Positions 22,020 to 32,439 of a DNA stretch of 64,000 nt are shown piece by piece (position 1 is the first letter of the stretch; every line of letters starts with the position of its first letter). The stretch lies in assembly GCF_954871325.1 (NCBI RefSeq), contig NC_088775.1:58071561-58135560 (forward strand). The letters run 5' to 3'. A program made the position numbers and the translations under genes. This DNA comes from Gordionus sp. m RMFG-2023. Taxonomy: Eukaryota > Nematomorpha > Gordioida > Chordodea > Parachordodidae. Below the pieces are notes generated by a model. That model ran no database searches, was not told where the DNA came from, and saw nothing but the letters and a program-made list of their open reading frames with translations.

Positions 22020-22720
22020 TGATAGTTAAACTTCTTTAAGACCAATGCGAGTAATATTGCTAAAATAGATAGAAACTAATTATGATATAATCATGCAACT
22101 TTTATTAGTAACTCAAAATGCATTTTAAGCTTTGAAGAGAAGTTAAAGACAAAAGTTTATAAACGACAGAATAAAAAACGCCTTCAAGATTCGAAAAATG
22201 CATGAATGTATCATACCATCATTTCATGTCAGTTAATGAATATTATAAACTAATTTATTATGAAATGTAGATGATACAATCGCAAGAATGAAAAATCGTT
22301 TTATGGATCATTTAATCAATATGCAGTTGGGATTTAAAACTTGTAGGGAATCATGTTTCAGTATAGATATGATTTTGAAATGGTTCCTTTAATTCTTAAA
22401 AGAGATGTGTTTTTACTACTCAAAGTTGGAAAAATATACTTTAAACTAGAGGACGTCATAACCATATTAGAACATGATAAGAAAGAAATTATTTCGATTG
22501 CTTGAGTATATAAAATTTATTATAATGCTATTAACAATTCCTGTAATTGCTTCTTCTGCAGAACGATCGATTTTAGGACTAACACGTCCTAAATCGTATA
22601 TAATTCTACGATGAAATAGCAACGACTAAAATGTTAATAAAGAATAAGCAAACGAATTTAATTTAAGATAATGAATATTTTTATAAATAAAAATGAAATA
22701 GGAAGAAACATATTTTACCA
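22020..22720 (+). mobile_element. hAT transposase C-terminal remnant
   Basis: On the + strand near 22525-22610 the sequence reads LLTIPVIASSAERSILGLTR, then PKSYIILR. This matches the hAT C-terminal dimerisation motif (LLtIPvtsasaERsFS.Lkr.KtylRs.m). Upstream, near 22260-22330, ARMKNRFMDHL fits the preceding helical region. Frames are interrupted by stops and no termini were found. This is a dead fragment, separate from the minus-strand hAT that starts at about 23990. Confidence 0.65.
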
Positions 22721-23989
22721 TAAATATTATTATCATTTATTATATTATATCATTCACAAAATCAAAATATATTAAATATTATTTAGTTTTTATAATATAA
22801 TAAACTTAAAGAGAAATAAAAAATGAGGTTTTCTATATAAAATTCAAATTGCAAACATTTATTTTCTATTTTTATACAATTAAAATAAAAATTTGATTAG
22901 CCTTAACCATATGATACAAAGGACACCATCTGATTGTAAATATTCCAAAGGCTGCTTCCCACGGCATACAAACATAAATAATTTAATTTCAAAAGCACTT
23001 AAAAGGGTCAGCATCCCAAATACTCTAGGGACTAATCATTTTGCATAAGCAACAGAAGATTCGATGGTATCAGCCCTATACCTTGGTTTTCAGGTCTTCC
23101 AGTAGCTTGGGATGGGATTAAACATGCATCAATTTTACGGTGTGGTGCAATAAATTTGGCAAATTATTTTTAAAAAAATATTCAGATATCGAAACGTTAA
23201 CGAAAAATCAAAGTAAAATAAAAATAAGTAAATTAATATTATTAAAATCAATCGTCTTAAAGTAAATTGACTATTTAATAATATCTTATAATATAAAATA
23301 TTATTCCCTGAGGCAATTAAATTATTAAACTTGGACGATATATGACATCTTCTTCGGACACATATTTATAAAAATTCAATTATTACATAATAATAACTTA
23401 TAAATTTGTCATCAAATCTATATTAATAAATGTTAAAATAGCACGTGTTCAAGGGTATCTCAAAGATCTCCAAGTGCCATATTAGACAACATTAAAATTG
23501 TATATCTAGACTTTTTAAAATTAATTTATCTTACATAATCAGATCACTGACCCATAAATTATCTTACATAATGAATATTAATGGCAGGGATGTTAGAGTT
23601 GTGTCGACATATCGAACAATGATCTATAAATATAAGATAAATATGAAATCTAAACACTGGTCTATAATTTGGGAATTTTTATGAGTAAAAGATTGGAATT
23701 GGGAAATTAAGACTTGTTTTTACATGTGTGTTACCAAATAAAATAATGTCAACGTTATTTAATATAAGAAACAAATGAGATGTGTTGACATATCGAATTG
23801 AGATCTCCAATTGTACATAGTTAAAGATTATAATTAAATATATGGTAATATGAATGTAAATATAGGATAGATCGAGATAATGTGGATTGATTTTAATAAA
23901 TTTTACATACTCTGAAAATATTAAAAATAAATTCTTTCTTACTTTATTGTTTTTAATATAGGTATGACGCCCTCTTAAGAGCTTAATGT
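22721..23989. other. AT-rich intron DNA with minor repeats
   Basis: A motif of the form GTTGACATATCGAA..GATCT occurs at about 23600 and 23780, suggesting a decayed duplication. No coding frame or element ends are recognised. Confidence 0.4.
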
Positions 23990-24301
23990 ATATTTTCCAA
24001 ACTTTGAGTAGTTCAAAACACCATTTCTAAATCAATTCCACAGAAACAACGCTGAATTCCATTTTTGAATCGCAAATTGCTCCATATTAAGTAAATGATC
24101 CTTTACTGGTTTATTTAAACGATTTTTTATTCTTGCAATTTTATGATCTAAATTTCTCATAAATTTGTCTATAATATTCCATAACTGTTCCGAAATGATG
24201 GTATGATAATTAGAACAATCTTAAAGGTGTTTTGCAATAAAGCAGGCTCTTGATTCCTTTGAAATAAACTTTTCAAATTTATCGAAACTATCATCTTGTC
24301 T

Positions 24302-26119
24302 CAGGCGCGTACGCAGGAATTTGGTCTGGGGGGGGGGGGGAATAATAAATTTTTTTAAGAAATAATATTTTTAATTAAAAATACTAAGCATAAATTTATT
24401 AGGATTAATAACTTTTTCTAATACACAATTTTAAACTAATGTGAATTAAAAAAATTATATATATAAACTGGCATTTAAAAGTGAATCATAAAATATAAAG
24501 TGAATATAACCCACGATATGAATCACCTAAATGACCCAAAATTGAAATTTGAATTTTTTGAGCTTTTAAAATATATAAAGTATAAAAAATTTAAATGTTG
24601 TAAATATAAATTAATACACAAAAAGTTTCTTAGGAATAATTGTATTTTGTATGTTTTGAGCTAATTTTTCAATTATCAATCCTTGCTTGGCGTTAAATGT
24701 CTATGAATATTCAAAAGATCCAAATCCTTCAATCTACTTTCAGATGTTGTATTTCATAGGTATGTTTTTCACAGACTTGCAGGCCCGGCCCCCGAATTTT
24801 AATTTTTTTAAATATACCCGGGCCGGGCTCGTAATTTTTTTTAAAAAAAACACCCGGGCTGGGCCTGAAAATTTTTTAAGAAAAAATATCCGAGCCGAGT
24901 TGTATATTTTAAAACCAAATATTTGAAATCGCCATTATTAGCTATAAATATCAAAAATAAATATAATTTATTTTAAAAAATTCGGGCTGGGCTAGCCGGG
25001 CCGGGCCTGAAAATTTTTTTAAAAAAAACCCGGGCCGGAAAAAATTTTTAAAAAAAATCTGGGCCTGGTCCTGCAAATGGTACCTCTGCAAGGCTCTGTT
25101 ATTCTTCTTAAAAAAGTGAATGTTCTCTCATTAGTTTACTAAAGAGCTGCTAATATATATATAACCATTTTAATAATTGGGAGTATAATCTAAAATGTGT
25201 TTGAAATAAAATGCATGTATAGCATTTTTTGGGACTGTATCAACCATAGTTAATCTTTTAATCATAGTTATTCAGCTAATAAGGCATCATAAGATATTTT
25301 AACATCTTCATGATAAAAATATAACAAATATTTATATTTTTTTTCTATCACCATATGAAAAAGGTTGGGAGAGGGGACATTTGTTTTATAATACTCTTCT
25401 ACTGATCCTATATTAATGTTTTGATGATGAGCTTGCTTGCTGCAAGTCGAGGGGGACAAATATTTAACACGTATAGCTCTGCTTTTGACTCAACAATAAC
25501 ATATAAAATATGAAATTCTTCAACAACACTAGCTCTATTTCCTTGAGTTCTAATAAACAATGTTATGTTTTTGAAAAGTATTACATAAAATATTTGTATA
25601 ATTAAATAATACATTCTAATGAGAAAAAAAATTTGGAATAAGTATTGAATCCAATAATTTTCTTGCTTCTGAGGAAATATTTCTTTCAAGCCATTGTGGT
25701 ATTTCAGTAATAGCATTAATAATCAGCTCTTCTAACTCCAAAATAGCTGTTACTGTGGCGGAGACTCGATCTCGTTGGACAAGCTTGCAATTTTTTTCTC
25801 CCTGTTGGACAAGGAGTTTCAGAGATAATTATTATTTTATTAGAAATTTAGATAAATATTACGCCACTAAAATTTGAAAATAATAGGTAAATTACGCCAA
25901 GGAAAACTTGAAATCGAAATTGATTGATAAAATAACTTAGTAGATGAATGTGATAAATAAATGTAATTAAATATATATAATATTAAGAATAAATATTAAC
26001 AAATATAAATTAATATTAACAATAATATTTTTGAAAAATATAATCCGGCATCTACATTTTTTGGCTTTGGGGGGGGGGGGGGATTTGTCCCCCTGCCCCC
26101 CCCGCTGCGTACGCGCCTG
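24302..26119 (-). mobile_element. hAT element, CAGGCGCGTACGCAG family, copy 1
   Basis: Terminal inverted repeats CAGGCGCGTACGCAG and CTGCGTACGCGCCTG are perfect over 15 bp. The flanks carry an exact 8-bp duplication TCTTGTCT (24294-24301 and 26120-26127), diagnostic of hAT. Both subterminal regions have G-runs of 11 or more. Minus-strand fragments of transposase remain at 25268-25716, including NIGSVEEYYKTNV (compare ..peeYYr..iFiPylD of P52rIPK/DUF4371 hAT) and WIQYLFQIFFLIRM. Frames are broken, so it is non-autonomous. A GC/AT MITE is inserted at 24770-25098. The same MITE at the same place in the copy at 41449-43983 shows that it was present before the family spread. Confidence 0.9.
24770..25098. 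repeat. GC/AT-alternating MITE nested in the hAT copy
   Basis: Begins near CAGACTTGCAGGCCCGG and ends CAAGGCTCTG, with CCCGGGCCGGGC blocks separated by AAATTTTTTTTAAAAAA tracts. The orthologous insertion at 42012-42253 has flanks ATATTTTT and TTATTCTT, a decayed 8-bp duplication. Confidence 0.7.
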
Positions 26120-26618
26120 TCTTGTCTTATTGCATCTAGAATTTTGATCAGTATCTCTATTTTATATTTAACATTTTGTAAAAGTAATAAGGAATTTTGG
26201 ATTTTAACATTTAAAACTTCTACTCTCTCAAATATGGTTATCATCATTTTAAGAAACTAGAAGTTTACAAAAAGCTTTATTTGGTGTAACAATTATTTGC
26301 TCTTGTAGTAACCTCACTGCGAAATGTATTGATAATTTCTAACAAATGTTTTATGATTATTTTTTAATTCTTTAAATTAATTTTAGAAATATTATTCGCA
26401 TTTGAACTATCCTTTTTATTTTAGATGGAACAAAATATCTTTATGTGTTTAAGGAGAATCTTAAACCAAAGATGATAATCTTTCATTAATATACTATAAA
26501 GTAGCTAATTTTTGTAATAATATTAAATGAAATTTGTACCACAAGATTTAATGTCTGACCTGCACAATATACATTGATTGCTCTGGATTCTTCATTACGA
26601 AGAGATGTTTGTAGACCT

Positions 26619-26998
26619 CAGGCGCGTAATCAATGGGGGGAGGAAATCCCCCCATCGCAAATTTGCCTGTTCTCTTAAACATCATCTTAAGCTAATAAAA
26701 AATTTTCCCCTACACCTCCCCCCCCCCACCTCTTTCAAAAAATGTATACCTTATATCATTATAGAAAGAATTAGTAAAAGTTAATAACTTTTAAAAATAA
26801 CTACTATAACAAAATTTTTAGAAAAAAAAGCATTTTAATATAAAAAAAGTAAAACCCAAAATTATTTTTATAAAAATCTAATAGAGCTAAGAGCCTACAA
26901 TAAGTGGACTTAAAAATCTCTAATAAAATTTATGGGGAAAAAATTCACCTAACCTAATAGTGCCCCCCCCCCCTAGCAAAATCCTGAATACGCTTATA
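26619..26998. mobile_element. 380-bp hAT MITE with target duplication
   Basis: Left end CAGGCGCGTAATCAATGGGG; right end CCCCTAGCAAAATCC followed by TGAATACGCTTATA. The flanking 8-mers are GTAGACCT (26611-26618) and GTAAACCT (26999-27006), matching at 7 of 8 bases. C-rich runs occur inside both ends. There is no coding capacity. Related sequence is found at 55640-56340. Confidence 0.8.
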
Positions 26999-27402
26999 GT
27001 AAACCTGATATTTTTCCACTAACAATAGAAGTTCCGTCATAACATTTAAGATAAACATTTATATTACCCTATCCATTTCCAATATTCAGCTTTCTTTCTC
27101 TCAAATTATACACGTTTTAACATATTCTATTTTTCGTTATTTCTCTTCTCCCTCTGAATGAATTAGCTAGTGTTTTATAAAAAACCCAAATTAATTTACA
27201 TTTTAATCCTATTTCCTGAGATATCATAGTTTTACAAAAAAATCAACTGATTATAATTCCTCTTTAACTCACCTTGATAATTTCCATTCCTGTGTCATAG
27301 CCTCTACCAATTTTCTCCTTGACCTTCTATTTCTGCCTTAATTTATTTTTTCCTATGTTTTTTGTCACTATACCCTTCCTCCATTTTACGGGACCTTTAA
27401 AC

Positions 27403-27774
27403 TAGTGATCTGCATCGGGTTTAATTTTTAAAGCCTGCCCGAAATTTTTTTTATAAAGTTTTCGGCCAGGCCTGAACCCGAAATTTTTTTTATAAAAATT
27501 TTGCCGGCCCGAATTTATTTAAATATAGAAATTAATTTTTATAATTACTCAAAATAAACGATATATGTTATATGGCGTCTACTTTCTATAAATAAAATCA
27601 CATATTTTTATTTTACATAAAAAATTCAACATAAAATTGATAAATTTATATATATTTTAAAAAATTTCCAAGGCCCGACCCACCAGGCCCGAATTTTCTT
27701 AAAAAATATTAGGGGCTTCGAGACGGGCCGGGTTTGAGCCGGGTACAGGCCGGGCCTACTTTTGCAGATCTCTA
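27403..27774. mobile_element. 372-bp GC/AT-alternating hAT MITE with perfect duplication
   Basis: The left end TAGTGATCTGCATCGGG and right end TTTGCAGATCTCTA are inverted (TAG.GATCTGCA). The target duplication CTTTAAAC (27395-27402 and 27775-27782) is exact. GGCCxGGCC blocks alternate with AAATTTTTTTTATAAA tracts. It is the type copy for the family that recurs at 3100, 17066, 24770, 42012, 49885 and 55723. Confidence 0.9.
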
Positions 27775-27844
27775 CTTTAAACATCAGCACCCATATTAAC
27801 TTTCCTATTATATCTATCTTCACCAAATATTTGCTTTTGCATCA

Positions 27845-28260
27845 CCTTTTCTTTTAAAAGATCTTAATATATTCCAACATCGGCTGGTGATCTTCCCTTA
27901 GTTGTTTTAACGTTATTATATGAAAAAATTGACAGCCTCCTTTTCAACCAGAGCTTAACTATGGCCACAATTCTTTCTACTTGACCATTGGACTTGGGGT
28001 AATACAACGGAGAAATTAACTGCTGAATATTCCATCTACAATAAAACTGACGAAGTTCATTTCTTTTAGAAGCTTGACCTCCACCTGATACCATCGCTTT
28101 CATTAACCATATTTTGCCGGAAAAATCTTTCATTTTGTCTAAAGCTACTTTCGTTGATAAATCTAACACTTGATAATCTATCCATTTTAAACAGGCATCT
28201 GCCATTATAAAATATATTTTCTTCTCAAATTCTACTATGTGCATTCTTTTATTCCCATAG
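27845..28260 (-). mobile_element. Gypsy integrase fragment, fossil
   Basis: A minus-strand open stretch of about 126 codons aligns by eye with the integrase core of Ty3/gypsy elements. An early ACLKWIDYQVLDLSTK segment corresponds to the region after the first catalytic aspartate, and a later SPLYYPKSNGQVERIVAIVK segment corresponds to the P.yhP.sNGqvER block that carries the catalytic glutamate. No gag, reverse transcriptase or LTR is recognisable nearby, so this is an isolated old fragment. Confidence 0.75.
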
Positions 28261-29019
28261 ACCCTAGACAGGTCTATGGTAACTATATTCTATTTTTTTT
28301 ACAATTTATATAAAACTAGAACACAATGATTAATATAATATAGCCAATTTTTCAGATAAAGATAATATTAGTTTAGAAAAAAGGCACATCCTTCTTAAAA
28401 ATAAATTAAAAATATATACGATAAGTATTTTACAATTTAATAATAGTAGATTTATATTCCCCCCTCAATTATCAATATCAGCAAACTAATTGGGCTGGTA
28501 GGAAATTTAAAATGGTTGTGGCTAGCATACTATATGCGAGATGATGAGCTTGCAAGTTATGTGTTTTGTTTGGCCCAAGATATTCTTTAAGAAATTTAGC
28601 TAAGCTCAATAGTCTTGTTTAGACTTCAGCAGATATAAAGATGCTAGAGAAATCTTTGATAACCATTAAAAAATAAATTATCATAAAAGCAAACATTTTC
28701 TTTATAGGGATAGTGATATATATTTTCGTCATATGCATTTATTATTTTATAACCTGGATTAATATATATTTTATTAGGAAAATTGTCAATATTTTATAAT
28801 TACTAGTCCTAATAAATTTCTGAAGATATTTAAAAAAAAGACGACAAATAATTAGATCAGTTTTTTAACGAGATAAATTACATGGGCAATAGAAAAATCA
28901 TTTGGTAGGTATTTTAAATTTTTGGTCAGGTAATAATTGATTTTCAGATTTTTTATATTGATTTGAACACTAATTAAATTAAATGTACAGTTTAAAAATC
29001 ATTTGAACAGTAGCGTCAC
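28261..29019. other. AT-rich DNA, nothing recognised
   Basis: No terminal repeats, coding motifs or tandem arrays seen. Confidence 0.45.
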
Positions 29020-29180
29020 TGGGGAGGAGGGTGCACAGGGCTAGTAGCGTCGAGCTCGAGCCCCTGAAAAATTTGAAGAGTCCCCCTGAATTTTTTTTAT
29101 AAACCTAAAAGATAATCTTGAGAATAAAATTTTTTTTGAGTTTGAGTCCTGAGATTTAAATTTTTGGCCAGTTAATAATT
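29020..29180. mobile_element. hAT end fragment related to the element at 14969-16558
   Basis: GGCTAGTAGCGTCGAGCTCG, then AGCCCCTGAAAAATTTGAAG and AGTCCCCCTGAATTTTTTTT, match the reverse complement of 16495-16558. A second hAT-like end (CAGTAGCGTCACTGGGGAGG) lies immediately to the left near 29008. No partner end was identified. Confidence 0.55.
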
Positions 29181-29399
29181 AATAATTTTATTAACTGATT
29201 TTTTAAATTAATTTTAAATTCCTTAGGTTTAAATATTTGTAATTTAATTTTATGAGTTAAATTTTTATAATATCTAAAAGTTATAGTAGTATTCCGTTGC
29301 TAGAAGTTTCAATCGGCGAGAATTGCTGAGGATTTTGTATTGTTTATATTCTTATTCTCTCCATTAGTATGCAGGTTACTATTTATATTGGTGGGGAAG

Positions 29400-30540
29400 G
29401 ATGAGGCACAAGTATAATCTCAAATGAGGGATTTGTTCCTGGCCCATGGGATGGTCAGGCCGTTCGATTGTAGGAGGTCGTCATTTGTTGAGAGGTTTAA
29501 GGGTTTTAGAGTATTAGGTATGCTATCTTTTTTTAAAGGAGGATAATAATTTATATATTAAAGAGTATCGTTGACCTAGACTTTTGATAAATTGTGCGCA
29601 TGACTCCCCTTGGCATTTACCAGGAGGTTGCAGTCCATTCAATGTTGAAGCTAAACTAGGTCGCATCCGAGTCTTTATCATAAAGTCGATTAAGAGATTC
29701 TTCCGGGTTTTACATGGCAAGACTTCCAGCTATTTGTGGCCTCCGATTATATCTTCATTTTGGAATAGTTAAATGTCAAAAAATGAGATAAAGAAAAAGA
29801 TTAATGTCTAAAGGTTTTGTTATTAATGGTGAAAAAATATTTTTGTGGGTCACTATTGTAGGAAAAGGTTTATTAAGAGATACACTGTCTTGCCACATTG
29901 TGAAAGATTAATCAAGTAAGTTATCGTTGGGAGATATGAAACTAGATATTAGTGAATTATTTGTTAAATGAGAAAACAGGAAAGAGACAGGGTATGTAGG
30001 GATATTAAGTCAATACCTCCCATTTTCTAGGTAATTAGGAACATGGTTAAATTTAGATTAAAAATTTTTTCCAGGAAATTTAAAAAGTTTTTCCAAAATC
30101 TCTATGAAAATTTTCAAAAGAATAAACAAAGAGAATCGGAATAAATGTAGAAATTTTGGGATATATAGGCATTTGGGAATAATATAAAGGCTCTGGTGGT
30201 GAGCTGGGAGTATATTTAAAAATTTTCTCTGTTAAAAATATTGTTAAAATTTTTGGATGATAGATATGATACTAAAAGGGAAAGGTTATTAAGGTCTACG
30301 ATTTTATAGTTCGGTAACTCTGTGGAATATCAAGAAAATAGATTTCCGCTTTGTGTTTGTTAAGAGTGAGTCCTATATTTTTGGAATTTGTTTCGAGGAA
30401 ATTTAAAACTTCTAATATTTTTGAAACGGATTCTAGATAGTTTCATAATCAAGATACCATATGTCTAATTCCAATTTGGATTTAAGATCATAAAGTCTTG
30501 GATATCAAAACAGAATAGGAAGAGGTTGAGTGGGCCCCCT
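29400..30540 (-). mobile_element. LINE reverse-transcriptase fragment
   Basis: On the minus strand, near 30440-30535, the frame reads RGPTQPLPILF and then LELDIWYLDYETI. These resemble the RGvqQGDPLgPlLF and l.vWYLDDgt motifs of non-LTR reverse transcriptases, although here the catalytic DD appears as DY. Further along, KRKSIFLIF fits the s.KCe.iff segment. A 65-codon frame near the 3' side (29523-29720) fits the conserved C-terminal tail of the same elements, though weakly. The copy is truncated at both ends and broken by stops. The family differs from the RTE-type LINE at 32440-35360. Confidence 0.55.
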
Positions 30541-30990
30541 TAACATTTTCAAATAGAACATTGTTCCTTTTTAGAAATCCAATTATGCTCTTCTATAAAT
30601 TGTTTTAGTTCAAAAAAAATTTTTTTTTATACAGCTCCATATAATAAATTCATATTGTAAAAATTTATTAAAGTTTTTCGAACCCTAACTTTAAAAATGG
30701 ATTTGAGTAACTCAGGGTCAACTGTGATAAAGCCAATTGAGGAAAGACTATTGTTAAGATATGATTACTATAATAATTTGGAATGGTAAGACTGAAAAAC
30801 CAAAAAATCAGCATATACTTGATTAAATAAAAAATACAAACACTGTTAAAATGGATTTAGTAGAAGCTATTCACAACGAACTTACATTATTTTTTGGGCT
30901 CATATTTTAAGATATATATCTAAAAAGGTTCATCTTGAATACCAAAATTAGATCAAAATGATATCAATCAATTAAAAAGTTGAAAATATA

Positions 30991-31760
30991 CAGGCGCGTA
31001 GCCAGCGGGAGAGGGTGGGAGAAATATCCCCCGCCAGCAAGAATTTTTGAGAAAATATAAAAAGGCTTCATGAATTATGCATTGTAAAGTATTCTATTTC
31101 AAATAGGTTATATTCTATTCTAAATATTAGTAAGTTGAAATTAATTTAAATATTTATTTCTTGTATATTCTCACGAAAATTTAAATTTTGTTTATATTTT
31201 TCACACCTTATACACTGATGGATATAAGAAAATTATATCAACCAAAATAAATTCAATTTGATTTATCCACTAATAACTATGATTAGAAAATTTCAAGAGT
31301 GTATAAAATGTTCAGATTTTCAAATAGACAGAATGTCATTTATTTTTTTATTGATATAATAATAAATTATTTATTACACAATAATTTTATGCAATTTTTT
31401 CAAAAAAATAAATGGATTTGACTTAAGTTATGAGAACCACAAATATTATTATTACAACTTAGAAGACCAAGAGCTAATATCGACCAGGAATTTCTCGAGA
31501 TTTATATGAATGTTAAGGTGAAAGAGATTCACAAGTCGACTCCGACAAACAAATCGTTCCAATATTAACGTAGGCTCAATTGAGGATCATTATAAAATAA
31601 CCGTTTTTATTCCACTTTTAATTTTAAGTCAAATCAATGAACAATTGTGATTTATCAAATGAGTCTATCCAATTTATATATACTATATCATAACTCCCTC
31701 TGATCTGAGGGTATATCAAATCTTGATATTTTAAAATTAAATATTTAGTAAATTAGGGTA
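30991..31760 (+). mobile_element. hAT fragment, CAGGCGCGTAGCCAG family
   Basis: The left end CAGGCGCGTAGCCAGCGGG is followed by a G-rich tract and ATTCTATTTCAAATAGGTTA, shared with the element at 58197-59863. On the + strand near 31560-31650 the sequence reads SIEDHYKITVFIPLLI, corresponding to the eeYYr..iFiPflD motif of hAT transposases. No right end was found, so the copy is truncated. Confidence 0.65.
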
Positions 31761-32439
31761 GGTCAACTAAACTCTGGAACCCATTCACTTCCCTGTCTGA
31801 TGGGAAAAGATCAGATGGGCTCACAAACATTCTTTGGTTTAGAGGGAAACACTTTATTTGGGATTTAACTTGTGTCTTCCCAATTTTCCTCTAACCTAAA
31901 CATTTATCCGATTATTATAGCTGAAAGGTTAAAAATTAGAAAGTATCATGACTTTTCTGATTTTCACTTTATCCCAATAGTTAATTGCACCAATGAGTCC
32001 CTAAGCTATCATTTTGTGAAGATTTTAGGTAAAAAATTTCTTAAACTAATGGTGATCATGGATTCTTTTTAAAAATGTTACAATCAACTCAAATCGCTAT
32101 ATTTCGAGCCGACTATCTTAGTTTCCTTGGATCTCAATAAGATACTTTTTTTTGCTCCCCCTCCCATGTGTTTTCTAAAAACTTATTTTTGTCTTTTTAA
32201 AAATTGTTTACTTAATTGATTTTTTCTTTTTTTTGTCATTTTAATTTTTTAAAATGTTATTTTAATATATATAGATTTATGATTTATATATCATGTTGTT
32301 TTTTAAAATAAATATAGAGAATTAAATTTTTAAAAAAGAGTTATTTTAGAGGATATTAATGTATCTAAAGGGCAATTAATTTCAGAATTTAAATAGTGTG
32401 AAATATTCATTTTTGTAGATAATCTTCTAAGAAAAGCAT
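31761..32439. other. AT-rich DNA, nothing recognised
   Basis: A 66-codon frame (31872-32072) has no recognised domain and no supporting splice sites. I do not call it. Confidence 0.4.

Larger units (their letters stand above)
23990..26280 (-). mobile_element. Older hAT transposase remnant split by a younger hAT
   Basis: Two minus-strand stretches flank the element at 24302-26119. The upstream one (about 26130-26250) reads IFERVEVLNVKIQNSLLLLQ and then ILIKILDAIRQD. The downstream one (about 24000-24300) reads SFDKFEKFISKESRACF and then ISEQLWNIIDKF. Together with their order, these resemble the central helical part of DUF4371-type hAT transposases (fE.L...n..lQ......l......i..L..lR.d..F...). 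The identification is by pattern only. A decayed host gene is the alternative. The younger insertion is flanked by a perfect 8-bp duplication, so the two stretches were once adjacent. Confidence 0.5.

Noticed and set aside
25996-26247. 83-residue minus-strand frame as one gene
   Set aside because: It runs across the boundary of the hAT at 26119; the two parts belong to different elements.
29584-29772. 62-residue + strand frame as a gene
   Set aside because: Overlaps the minus-strand LINE remnant, which explains the sequence better.
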